Origin: Rhizobium sp. AC27/96
Lineage (GTDB): Bacteria > Pseudomonadota > Alphaproteobacteria > Rhizobiales > Rhizobiaceae
NCBI RefSeq assembly: GCF_001692325.1
Contig: NZ_LXKN01000001.1
Location: 930,001 to 994,000, forward strand
DNA: 64,000 nt
Reading direction: 5' to 3'
Below the pieces are notes generated by a model, which saw only the letters and a program-made list of their open reading frames with translations, searched no databases and was not told where the DNA came from. Of the stretch, positions 9,102 through 17,646 are shown one piece after another. How positions within the stretch are numbered: position 1 is the stretch's first letter; each line of letters starts with the position of its first letter. The translations under genes were made by a program, and so were the position numbers.

Positions 9102-10463
9102 ATGGAACGCACCTGCCTCGCCATCATCCTCGCCGCCGGCGACAGCACCCGCATGAAATCGTCGATCTCGAAGGTGCTGCACCCGATCGCCGGCCGGCCG
9201 ATGATCGCCCATGTCATGGAGGCGATCACCAAGACCGATATTTCGGCGGCAGCACTTGTCGTCGGGCGCAACGCCGATGAAGTCAGCGCGGCTGCATCGA
9301 TAGGCGGAATTACGGTTGAATCCTATCTGCAGGAGGAGCGCCTCGGCACCGGCCATGCTGTGCTCGCAGCGCGCGAGGCGATTGCACGAGGCTATGACGA
9401 CATCATCGTTGCCTACGGGGACGTGCCGTTGCTGACCGACGTCCCGCTGCGCGCTGCGCGCCAAGGCCTCGCTGAAGGCAATGACATCGTCGTCATCGGT
9501 TTTCACACCGACAGCCCGAATGCCTACGGCCGGCTGCTCGTCAAGGATGGCGAACTCATCGCCATACGCGAAGCCAAGGATGCGACGGATGCCGAGCTGG
9601 CGGTTACCTGGTGCAACAGCGGTCTGATGGCGATCAATGGTCGCAAGGCGCTGGATCTGCTCGATCGCATCGGCAACAGCAATGCCAAGGGCGAATATTA
9701 CCTCACAGACCTCGTTGAAATCGCCCGCTCGCTCGGCGGTCGCGCCGTGGCCGTCGATGCACCGGAGGTCGAGATGACCGGGTGCAATAATCGCGCCGAA
9801 CTCGCCTTCATCGAACGCCTCTGGCAGGAGCGGCGGCGTCACGAGCTGATGCTGTCGGGTGTCACCATGATCGCGCCCGAGACCGTGTTTCTCGCCTATG
9901 ACACCGTCATCGGCCAGGATGCGCTGATCGAGCCGAATGTGGTCTTCGGCCCCGGCGCCGTCATCGAAGGCGGCGCGATCGTCCACGCGTTCTCGCATGT
10001 CGAGGGCGCCCATGTCAGCGTCGGCGCGACGGTTGGGCCGTTTGCGCGGCTGCGGCCTGGCGCCGATCTCGCCAGCGGCTCAAAGGTCGGCAACTTCTGC
10101 GAGGTGAAGAACGGCAAGATCGGCGAAGGCGCCAAGGTCAATCATCTGACCTATATCGGCGATGCGGCCATCGGCGCCGGCAGCAATATCGGCGCGGGCA
10201 CGATCACCTGCAACTATGATGGGGTCAACAAGTTCGAGACCCATATCGGCGCCAACGCCTTCATCGGCTCCAACTCCTCGCTCGTGGCGCCCCTGCATAT
10301 CGGCGATGGCGCCTATATTGCCTCCGGAAGTGTCATCACCGACGACGTTCCTGCCGATGCACTGGCCTTCGGGCGTGCGCGTCAGGAGATCAAGCCGGAA
10401 CGCGCCAAGGCCCTGCGCGAACGCGCCCTTGCCATCAAGGCAGCAAAGAAGGGCAGCCACTAA
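9102..10463 (+). CDS. glmU: Bifunctional GlmU: N-acetylglucosamine-1-phosphate uridyltransferase / glucosamine-1-phosphate acetyltransferase
   Basis: Cytoplasmic enzyme that acetylates GlcN-1-P and couples it to UTP to give UDP-GlcNAc for peptidoglycan and lipid A. The 453-residue length is typical. The N-terminal pyrophosphorylase domain begins LAAGDSTRM with SKVLHP (residues 9-26), and GDVPLL follows near residue 107. The C-terminal half is a left-handed beta-helix of hexapeptide repeats with [14 protein letters not shown] and the acetyltransferase stretch [11 protein letters not shown]. The next enzyme of the pathway, GlmS, is 115 bases downstream on the same strand. Confidence 0.97.
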   Translation: MERTCLAIILAAGDSTRMKSSISKVLHPIAGRPMIAHVMEAITKTDISAAALVVGRNADEVSAAASIGGITVESYLQEERLGTGHAVLAAREAIARGYDDIIVAYGDVPLLTDVPLRAARQGLAEGNDIVVIGFHTDSPNAYGRLLVKDGELIAIREAKDATDAELAVTWCNSGLMAINGRKALDLLDRIGNSNAKGEYYLTDLVEIARSLGGRAVAVDAPEVEMTGCNNRAELAFIERLWQERRRHELMLSGVTMIAPETVFLAYDTVIGQDALIEPNVVFGPGAVIEGGAIVHAFSHVEGAHVSVGATVGPFARLRPGADLASGSKVGNFCEVKNGKIGEGAKVNHLTYIGDAAIGAGSNIGAGTITCNYDGVNKFETHIGANAFIGSNSSLVAPLHIGDGAYIASGSVITDDVPADALAFGRARQEIKPERAKALRERALAIKAAKKGSH

Positions 10464-10578
10464 ACCCCTGGGCGTCACGCGTAACGGTCCGAAATCGAAA
10501 GTGACCGTTGCGGCAATTGAGAAAATTGCAGGAATGATTAGGACTTGCCCTCGTAACTGAGGCCAGACGGAGAGTTGT

Positions 10579-12405
10579 ATGTGCGGTATTGTTGGGATCG
10601 TCGGAACGAAGCCGGTGGCGGACCGCCTGGTGGATGCGCTGCGGCGCCTCGAATACCGCGGCTACGATTCGGCTGGCGTTGCGACCATCCATGAAGGCGC
10701 GATGGATCGCCGCCGCGCGGAAGGAAAGCTTTTCAATCTGGAAAAGCACCTGGAAGCAAACCCGCTACCCGGCACCACCGGCATCGCTCATACGCGCTGG
10801 GCAACTCACGGCGTTCCCAATGAAACCAACGCCCATCCGCATTTCGTCGACGGCGTCGCCGTCGTGCACAATGGTATCATCGAAAACTTCTCCGAACTAC
10901 GTGAGGAATTGAAGGCAGAGGGCCGCGTATTTGTCTCGCAGACGGATACTGAAGTGGTGGCGCATCTGCTGGCGAATTACATCCGCGACGGCCTTGAGCC
11001 TCGTGCTGCCATGCTGAAGATGCTGAATCGCGTCACCGGCGCTTATGCGTTGGCCGTGATGTTTGAAAACGATCCCGGCACGCTGATGGCCGCTCGTTCC
11101 GGTCCGCCGCTCGCGGTCGGATACGGCAAGGGAGAGATGTTTCTCGGTTCGGATGCCATTGCGCTCGCTCCCTTCACCAATGAGATCACCTATCTCGTCG
11201 ATGGCGACTGCGCGATCGTCACCCATGGTGGTGCGACCATTATCGATTTCAACGGCAAGGAAGTGAGCAGGCCCCGCCAGATCTCGCAGGCGACCGCCTA
11301 TGTGGTCGACAAGGGCAACCATCGCCACTTCATGGAAAAGGAAATCTACGAGCAGCCGGAGGTCATTTCGCACGCGCTCAGCCATTATGTGGATTTCGCC
11401 AGCCATCAGGTGCGCCCGAGCGTATCGGCAATCGACTTCGGCAAGGTTTCCGGCCTGGCGATTTCAGCTTGCGGTACGGCCTACCTCGCCGGTCTGATCG
11501 GCAAATACTGGTTCGAGCGCTATGCCCGGCTTCCAGTCGAAATTGATGTAGCCTCCGAGTTCCGTTATCGCGAAATGCCCTTGTCGCCTACACAGGCGGC
11601 GTTGTTCATCTCGCAGTCCGGCGAGACGGCCGATACCTTGGCCTCTCTGCGCTATTGCAGGGACAATGGTCTAAAGATCGGTGCCGTCGTCAACGTCAAG
11701 GAATCGACGATCGCCCGCGAATCCGATGCGGTGTTCCCGATCATGGCTGGCCCCGAGATCGGCGTTGCCTCGACCAAGGCCTTCACCTGCCAGCTTGCCG
11801 TTCTCGCCTCCCTGGCGATCGGAGCGGGCGTCGCCCGCGGCACCATCAGTGCTGCGGACGAAAAGGAAATGGTGCGCCACCTCGTCGAGATGCCGCGCAT
11901 CATGGCGCAGGTGCTCAATATCATTCAGCCGCAGATGGAAAGCCTCTCGCGCGACATTTCGAAATACAAGGATGTGCTTTATCTCGGCCGTGGCACCAGC
12001 TTCCCGCTCGCTATGGAGGGGGCGCTGAAGCTGAAGGAAATCTCGTATATTCATGCCGAAGGTTATGCCGCCGGCGAGCTCAAGCATGGGCCGATTGCGC
12101 TGATCGACGAGAATATGCCCGTCATCGTCATCGCTCCCCACGATCGCTTCTTCGACAAGACGGTTTCCAACATGCAGGAAGTGGCGGCACGTGGCGGCCG
12201 AATCATTTTCATCACCGATGAAGCGGGTGCCGCCGCATCGACGCTACCGACCATGGCGACGATTACTCTGCCCGTCGTTGACGAGATCATCGCGCCGATC
12301 ATCTTCTCGCTGCCGATTCAGCTGCTTGCCTATCACACTGCCGTCTTCATGGGCACGGACGTCGATCAGCCGCGCAACCTCGCCAAATCGGTGACTGTGG
12401 AGTAG
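10579..12405 (+). CDS. glmS: Glutamine--fructose-6-phosphate aminotransferase (isomerizing)
   Basis: Makes glucosamine-6-phosphate from fructose-6-phosphate and glutamine, the entry step of hexosamine synthesis. The 608-residue protein starts MCGIVGIVG, with Cys2 as the glutaminase nucleophile, and continues with RLEYRGYDSAG. Two SIS domains follow: the first has SACGTAYLAG and SQSGETADT, the second LGRGTSFPLAMEGALKLKE. The C-terminus ends in the usual NLAKSVTVE. I looked for a glmS ribozyme or GlmY/Z-like leader in the 115-base gap and saw none. Confidence 0.97.
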   Translation: MCGIVGIVGTKPVADRLVDALRRLEYRGYDSAGVATIHEGAMDRRRAEGKLFNLEKHLEANPLPGTTGIAHTRWATHGVPNETNAHPHFVDGVAVVHNGIIENFSELREELKAEGRVFVSQTDTEVVAHLLANYIRDGLEPRAAMLKMLNRVTGAYALAVMFENDPGTLMAARSGPPLAVGYGKGEMFLGSDAIALAPFTNEITYLVDGDCAIVTHGGATIIDFNGKEVSRPRQISQATAYVVDKGNHRHFMEKEIYEQPEVISHALSHYVDFASHQVRPSVSAIDFGKVSGLAISACGTAYLAGLIGKYWFERYARLPVEIDVASEFRYREMPLSPTQAALFISQSGETADTLASLRYCRDNGLKIGAVVNVKESTIARESDAVFPIMAGPEIGVASTKAFTCQLAVLASLAIGAGVARGTISAADEKEMVRHLVEMPRIMAQVLNIIQPQMESLSRDISKYKDVLYLGRGTSFPLAMEGALKLKEISYIHAEGYAAGELKHGPIALIDENMPVIVIAPHDRFFDKTVSNMQEVAARGGRIIFITDEAGAAASTLPTMATITLPVVDEIIAPIIFSLPIQLLAYHTAVFMGTDVDQPRNLAKSVTVE

Positions 12406-12584
12406 GGCCTAGCTCCATTTCGGTCCCGGCGGTCACGTCGTCGTGAGCGAGAGCTCCGTTCGGCGCGGCGGGATGACAGCCGGGTTGTGTGCCACATCGA
12501 TTTCTGGCACTTTTCCTTGAGGAGAGGTTGGGGGAGGATTTGCCTGATAGCGCTAGGCGGCGGAATGGAGTTTTCGAACGGCAC

Positions 12585-13286
12585 ATGACTGAGAAACTCA
12601 TCAAGATGTCCGTGACGACGCGGATCAGAAACAACTTCCTGGCCGGCCTCATCATCTGCGCTCCGATCGCCATTACGATCTGGCTTACTTGGTCCGTCGT
12701 CCATTGGGCAGACAGCTGGGTTCGCCCCTATATTCCCGCGCGCTACGATCCTGAGAGCTATCTGAACTTCGCTGTCCCGGGCACCGGCCTGGTGATCGCG
12801 ATGATCTTCATCACGATCGTCGGCTTCCTGGCCAAGAACCTGATCGGGCAAAGCATCGTTCGTTTCGGCGAGTCGATCGTCAATCGCGTTCCGCTGGTGC
12901 GAAGCATCTACAAGAGCGTCAAGCAGATCTTCGAGACGGTGCTGAAGGAGCAGGGCACTTCGTTCAAGAAGGTGGGATTGATCGAATATCCAAGCCCCGG
13001 CCTCTGGTCGATGGTGTTCATTTCGACCGATGCCAAGGGCGAGATTGCCTCGAAATTCAATGCCATGGGTCACGATATGGTCGCGGTGTTCCTGCCGCCG
13101 ACACCGGTGCCGACAGCAGGCTTCCTGGTTTTCGTCCCGCGCGAAAAGATCACGGTGCTCGACATGGGCCCCGAGGACGGCGCGAAACTTCTGATTTCCG
13201 GCGGCCTGGTTTCGCCCGAATATAAGGAAGAGCTGGTTGCGGCGAAGGGCCTGCGCGCACCGGTCCCAATGAAATCCCTGACCTAG
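12585..13286 (+). CDS. DUF502 family membrane protein
   Basis: A 233-residue protein with two N-terminal transmembrane segments (about residues 14-36 and 62-86) and a soluble domain of about 140 residues that ends LVSPEYKEEL. The VNRVPLVRSIYKSVKQI stretch and the IEYPSPGLWSMVFIS core mark it as DUF502, a conserved family without an assigned biochemical role. The true start is uncertain: I use ATG 12585; ATG 12606 is possible, and the longer in-frame extension to 12489 reads through non-conserved residues. The 179 bases before it (12406-12584) show no gene or convincing terminator. Confidence 0.82.
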   Translation: MTEKLIKMSVTTRIRNNFLAGLIICAPIAITIWLTWSVVHWADSWVRPYIPARYDPESYLNFAVPGTGLVIAMIFITIVGFLAKNLIGQSIVRFGESIVNRVPLVRSIYKSVKQIFETVLKEQGTSFKKVGLIEYPSPGLWSMVFISTDAKGEIASKFNAMGHDMVAVFLPPTPVPTAGFLVFVPREKITVLDMGPEDGAKLLISGGLVSPEYKEELVAAKGLRAPVPMKSLT

Positions 13287-13336
13287 GGACGGCTCTGTTT
13301 CCATAGTCGGTCGCCCATCTTCGCGCGCCGCGCGAA

Positions 13337-13354
13337 TTGTCATGCGCCTATCAT
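13337..13354 (+). promoter_or_regulatory. Candidate PHO box (PhoB site)
   Basis: TTGTCATGCGCCTATCAT shows the 7-4-7 direct-repeat layout of PhoB sites (consensus CTGTCAT-N4-CTGTCAT), with one mismatch in each heptamer. A -10-like TTAGAT lies nine bases downstream (13364-13369), matching the geometry in which PhoB replaces the -35 contact. The next gene, 164 bases away, encodes an exported phytase-like protein. Confidence 0.5.
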
Positions 13355-13517
13355 GTTGACGCCTTAGATCGTCGATGGGGACAGGCAACCGGACGTATTT
13401 CATCATTGAGTGCTCGGAGTTTGGGCGCCGGGCGATTGCTCTTCGACGCAAGGCTCTGGACCAGGCCGAGGATGATGCCGCTGTCTCCGCAAGGGTTTTC
13501 AGCAGGAGGATATTGCC

Positions 13518-15014
13518 TTGAAATATATGCGTTCGAAGAGCCTGCCGCTGCTGTCGGCGGCGCTTGCCACATTTGTTTTCGCTGCGCCGGTCGCAGCACT
13601 TGCCGATACTTCGGTAGCCGTTCAGGGCCTGACGCTCGTCAACAAGGGCCGGGTCGCCATCGGCCGCATTCCGGCCAACCAGCGCGACAAGTTCGGCGAG
13701 ACCTTCGGCTCGGGCTCTGGAATGTCTATCGACACCAAGAGCTGGACCAGCAATCCCGACGGCACCTACAAGGGCTCGCTCTGGCTGCTGCCGGATCGCG
13801 GCTACAATGTTGCAGGCACCACGGACTATCGCGCACGCCTTAACACGATCGATATCCTGCTGACGCCGGTCGCTCCGGGAGCTACGCCGCCGGCCGGCAA
13901 GGAGCAATCGGGTGTCGACGCCAAGCTTGCTGACACCTTGCTTCTGAAGGATGATAAGGGTGTCGAGGCGACTGGTCTCGATCCCGCCAATGGCACCCGC
14001 CGTGCTGAAGGCGGTATGCCGTTGTTGCCCGAAGCGCCGAACGGCAAGATCTCGCTCGACAATGAAGCCATTGCCCGTCTGCCCGATGGCACGATGTTCA
14101 TCAGCGATGAATACGGTCCCTATATCTATCGCTTCTCGGCGGATGGCCGGATGCTGTCGGCCACGCCACCGCCGGAAGCATTCCTGCCGATGCGTAATGG
14201 CGCCGTGAATTTCTCCTCGAACAATCCAGGCCCCGGCGAAGCTGCTCCCGATCCGAAGGATCCAACAAGCGGACGGCAGAACAACCAGGGCTTCGAAGGC
14301 ATGTCTTTGACCCCGGACGGCAAGTTCCTGATTGCCGTACTGCAATCGGCGACCCGCCAGGATGGCGGCGATTCCGGCTCGACACGGCAGAACACGCGCG
14401 CGCTTGTCTATGACGCTTCCGATGTCGCTCATCTGAAACTGGTGCATGAATATGTCGTGCCATTGCCAGTTTTCACCAATGAAAAGGGCAAGACGGTGGT
14501 TGCCGCCCAGAGCGAAATCGTGGCGCTCTCGCCGACGAGCTTCCTGATGCTGGCTCGCGATAGTGGCAATGGTTATGGTCAGAAGGGTGACAAATCCCTC
14601 TACCGCAGCATCGACATTGTCGACGTTTCCTCCGCCACGGACATTGCCGGTAGCAAGTTCGATACCGGCACATCGGTCGCACCCAAGGGCGTTCTCGACT
14701 CCACTGTAAAGCCGGCGGCGGTCAGCCAGTTCATCGACATCAACGATGGCGCCGATCTCGCTCGCTTCGGCCTGCACAATGGTGCCCCGAACGATCGCAG
14801 CAATCTTTCGGAGAAGTGGGAAGCCATGTCGCTTGCCAGCGTTCAGGACCCGAAGCTGCCGGACGACTACTTCCTGTTCGTCGCCAACGACAACGACTTC
14901 ATCACCCAGGATGGTTTCCAGGTCGGAGCCGCCTACAAGGATGATAGTGGCGCCGATGTCGACACTATGTTCCAGGTGTTCCAGGTGACCATTCCCGGTC
15001 TTGCCGGCAAGTAA
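13518..15014 (+). CDS. Exported phytase-like (esterase-like activity of phytase family) protein
   Basis: A 498-residue protein with a signal peptide of about 30 residues ending AALAD, then a beta-propeller-like phytase-like domain (PF13449 type): SGSGMSID, GSLWLLPDRGYN, TMFISDEYGPYIYRF and GFEGMSLTPDGKFL are recognisable. The last 40 residues include LFVANDNDFITQDG, a family signature. An ideal ribosome-binding site (AGGAGGA at 13504-13510) is spaced for the TTG at 13518, not for the ATG nine bases later, so I take the TTG. Biochemical activity in this family is poorly established; release of phosphate from organic sources would fit the PHO-box candidate upstream. Confidence 0.85.
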   Translation: MKYMRSKSLPLLSAALATFVFAAPVAALADTSVAVQGLTLVNKGRVAIGRIPANQRDKFGETFGSGSGMSIDTKSWTSNPDGTYKGSLWLLPDRGYNVAGTTDYRARLNTIDILLTPVAPGATPPAGKEQSGVDAKLADTLLLKDDKGVEATGLDPANGTRRAEGGMPLLPEAPNGKISLDNEAIARLPDGTMFISDEYGPYIYRFSADGRMLSATPPPEAFLPMRNGAVNFSSNNPGPGEAAPDPKDPTSGRQNNQGFEGMSLTPDGKFLIAVLQSATRQDGGDSGSTRQNTRALVYDASDVAHLKLVHEYVVPLPVFTNEKGKTVVAAQSEIVALSPTSFLMLARDSGNGYGQKGDKSLYRSIDIVDVSSATDIAGSKFDTGTSVAPKGVLDSTVKPAAVSQFIDINDGADLARFGLHNGAPNDRSNLSEKWEAMSLASVQDPKLPDDYFLFVANDNDFITQDGFQVGAAYKDDSGADVDTMFQVFQVTIPGLAGK

Positions 15015-15027
15015 GCCTTTGAGAGAG

Positions 15028-15052
15028 GGTGGACGCGGTCGGCGCGTCCATC
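15028..15052. terminator. Hairpin between convergent phytase-like gene and recG
   Basis: Stem GGACGCG / CGCGTCC (15031-15037 with 15043-15049, loop GTCGG), extended by three weaker pairs, fills the 41-base gap between two convergent stop codons. It lacks a long T tract, so it may act as a bidirectional end or simply as a 3' stabiliser. Confidence 0.55.
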
Positions 15053-15055
15053 CAT

Positions 15056-17158
15056 TTATCCTGCTCGCAGGAAACGGATCGCCTCGTCGCGGCGGAAGAG
15101 ATAGAGCAAGGTGCGTATCGCCATGCCGCGCTCTCCGGTCAGTTCCGGATCGCGCTCGATGATATAGGCGGCATCCTTGCGGGCGATTTCCAGAAGATCG
15201 GCATGGGCTTCGAGGCTGGCGATGCGAAAGCCCGGCGTGCCGGACTGGCGCGTGCCCAGAAGCTCGCCTTCACCGCGCAGCTTCAGATCCTCCTCGGCGA
15301 TACGGAAGCCATCCTCGGTGTCGCGCATGATCGACAGCCGGGCGTGTCCGGTTTCACCAAGCGGCCCCTTATAGAGCAGGATGCAGGTGGAGGCTTCGTC
15401 GCCACGTCCGACGCGACCGCGCAGCTGATGCAACTGCGCCAGGCCGAAACGTTCGGCATGTTCGATGACCATGATCGTCGCATCGGGAACGTCGACGCCA
15501 ACTTCAACGACGGTTGTCGCGACCAGCAGCCGTATCTCGCCATTCTTGAAGGCCATCATGACGGCGTCCTTTTCAGGACCGCTCATCCGGCCATGAATAA
15601 GGCCGATGCCAGGGCCGAGTGCGCTCGTCAATGTCGCGTGACGCTCCTCGACGGACATTAAATCAGATTCTTCGGATTCTTCCACAAGTGGGCATATCCA
15701 ATAGGCTTTCTTGCCTTCCGATAGCGCGCTTTTTAACCGACCGACGATCTCGCCGGTTCGCTCGTTCGGAATGGTGATCGTCTGGATCGGCTTGCGCCCG
15801 GCCGGCTTCTCTGTGAGCTTGGAGACGTCCATATCGCCGAAGGCGGCCAGCACGAGGGTTCGCGGAATGGGCGTCGCGGTCATGACCAGCATATGCGGTG
15901 AGATGCCCTTTGCCGTCAGGCGCAGGCGCTGGTGGACGCCGAAGCGATGCTGCTCGTCGACCACGGCCAGCACGAGATTGGCATAGGCGACACTGTCCTG
16001 GAACAGCGCATGCGTGCCGATGATGATCTGCGCTTCCCCGGAGGCTATGCGCTCGAGAATGGCGTCTCGCTCACGACCTTTCGTCCTCCCTGTGAGAACT
16101 TCCACCGAAAGATTTGCATTTGCTGCGAATTTTGAGATCGTCGTATGATGTTGCCGTGCAAGGATTTCGGTCGGCGCCATCAACACCGCCTGACCGCCGG
16201 TCTCGATCGCTGCGGCGATCGCCATCAGCGCCACCAGCGTCTTGCCGGCCCCGACATCGCCCTGCAGCAGCCGCAGCATGCGCTCCGTGCCGGCCATATC
16301 CTTGAGAATATCCGCCACCGCTTCACGCTGGCTGTTGGTCATCGAGAAGGGCAGCGATTCCAATATCTTGCTGCTGATTTCTCCCGTGGCATGCACAGGC
16401 TTCCCGGCGACCTTGCGCAGCCGCTGGCGCACCAGCGATAGCGAGAGCTGCCCGGCTAGGAATTCATCATAAGCAAGCCGGCGGCGCGCCGGCGTCTGCG
16501 GATCGATATCGGCTGCATCTCGCGGCGCATGCAGCATGTGGAAGCTGTCCGATATCGAGGGGAAGCCCTGCTTCTGTGCCAGAGCCAGATCGTCCCACTC
16601 CGGCAGTTCAGGCATGCGCGGCAGTGCGGCCTCGATGGTCTTGCGCAGGAACTTCGGCGAGAGGCCGGCCGTCAGCGGATAGACCGGCTCGACCAGCGGC
16701 AGGTTTTCCGCCTCGCTCTCGCGCATAATGTAATCCGGATGCACCATCGATGGCCGGCCGTTGAACCAGTCAACCTTGCCGCTGACGGTTACCGTTTCAT
16801 CGAGCGGCAGCTGCTTTTCCAGCCATTGCGCCTTGCCGCGGAAGAAGACCAGCGCCAGCTCTCCGGTCTCGTCGTGCAGGTAGACGCGATAGGGCGCGTT
16901 GCTGCGCGGCGGCGGCGCCTGGTGACGGTCGACGCGGCCGGTAATGGTGACGATCGTGCCCTGTGGCGCCCTGGCTATACCGGGCTGCTCGCGCCGGTCG
17001 ATGATGGAATGCGGCGCGTGAAACAGGAGGTCGATGACCCGGCAATCGTCGATCGTCTCGCGGTCGAGCAGCTTCACCAGCAGTTCGGATACCTTCGGCC
17101 CGACGCCGGGCAGCGAGGAGATGGAGGCAAACAGAGGGTCGAGGATGGCGGGGCGCAT
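15056..17158 (-). CDS. recG: ATP-dependent DNA helicase RecG
   Basis: A 700-residue branch-migration helicase that reverses stalled forks and processes Holliday junctions. The N-terminal wedge/OB domain covers roughly residues 1-240. Walker A GDVGAGKT, the DEQH box and TATPIPRT follow, and the C-terminal helicase half has QLRGRVGRG and the RecG TRB-like GEGELLGTRQSG. I use the ATG at 17158, which yields MRPAILDPLF; a TTG nine bases upstream is in frame. Gene order recG opposite sdhE-mfd is common in rhizobia. Confidence 0.96.
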   Translation of the reverse strand: MRPAILDPLFASISSLPGVGPKVSELLVKLLDRETIDDCRVIDLLFHAPHSIIDRREQPGIARAPQGTIVTITGRVDRHQAPPPRSNAPYRVYLHDETGELALVFFRGKAQWLEKQLPLDETVTVSGKVDWFNGRPSMVHPDYIMRESEAENLPLVEPVYPLTAGLSPKFLRKTIEAALPRMPELPEWDDLALAQKQGFPSISDSFHMLHAPRDAADIDPQTPARRRLAYDEFLAGQLSLSLVRQRLRKVAGKPVHATGEISSKILESLPFSMTNSQREAVADILKDMAGTERMLRLLQGDVGAGKTLVALMAIAAAIETGGQAVLMAPTEILARQHHTTISKFAANANLSVEVLTGRTKGRERDAILERIASGEAQIIIGTHALFQDSVAYANLVLAVVDEQHRFGVHQRLRLTAKGISPHMLVMTATPIPRTLVLAAFGDMDVSKLTEKPAGRKPIQTITIPNERTGEIVGRLKSALSEGKKAYWICPLVEESEESDLMSVEERHATLTSALGPGIGLIHGRMSGPEKDAVMMAFKNGEIRLLVATTVVEVGVDVPDATIMVIEHAERFGLAQLHQLRGRVGRGDEASTCILLYKGPLGETGHARLSIMRDTEDGFRIAEEDLKLRGEGELLGTRQSGTPGFRIASLEAHADLLEIARKDAAYIIERDPELTGERGMAIRTLLYLFRRDEAIRFLRAG

Positions 17159-17331
17159 GGCGGGCAAAATGCGACGGGCAGGGTGGATTTGGCAAGGGGC
17201 GGCCGGAAACTCCTCTCCATTGAGGCCAACACTCCCCGGAAAATTGCGTCCGGGACGCTTTTTTCTGAAAAATCGGTTCCCACCTTTCCCTGCTGGTTTT
17301 ATAGAGACGCATCAACATAAAGGTGTTTTTG

Positions 17332-17646
17332 ATGACTGGGCTCACCCTCAGCAGTGCCGATCTCGATCCCCGCCGTCGGCGCATCCTTTTTCGCTGCTGG
17401 CATCGCGGCATCCGCGAGATGGATCTGGTCTTCGGGCAGTTCGCCGATAATGAGCTGCCGGGCTTGGCGGAAGCCGATCTCGACGAACTCGAGCGGATCA
17501 TGGATGAAGAGGACAACGATCTCGTCAAGTGGATCCTCGGCACCGAGCCGATACCGCAGCATCTCCAGACGCCGCTGTTCGAGCGTATCGGATCCTACAA
17601 GCCCGATTTCGAAGAGATCGCCGAAAGGTTTGGTTTAACGAAATGA
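17332..17646 (+). CDS. sdhE: FAD assembly factor SdhE (DUF339)
   Basis: A 104-residue small helical protein that assists covalent flavinylation of the succinate dehydrogenase flavoprotein. The family signature RGIREMD (RGxxE motif) lies near residues 27-33, after the conserved RRRRILFRCWHRG stretch. The start at ATG 17332 has AAAGG eight bases upstream; a GTG nine bases earlier is possible but sits inside that ribosome-binding site. The stop codon overlaps the mfd start (ATGA), so mfd translation is probably coupled. Confidence 0.93.
   Translation: MTGLTLSSADLDPRRRRILFRCWHRGIREMDLVFGQFADNELPGLAEADLDELERIMDEEDNDLVKWILGTEPIPQHLQTPLFERIGSYKPDFEEIAERFGLTK

Noticed and set aside
10464..10578. Possible glmS ribozyme or riboswitch before glmS
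   Set aside because: The gap is only 115 bases and shows no ribozyme-like pairing; glmS ribozymes are known mainly in Firmicutes.
12366..14777. Very long reverse-strand open frame (803 codons) across glmS, DUF502 and the phytase-like gene
   Set aside because: It overlaps three genes with clear family motifs; the predicted protein has no motif and reflects GC-rich codon bias of the opposite strand.
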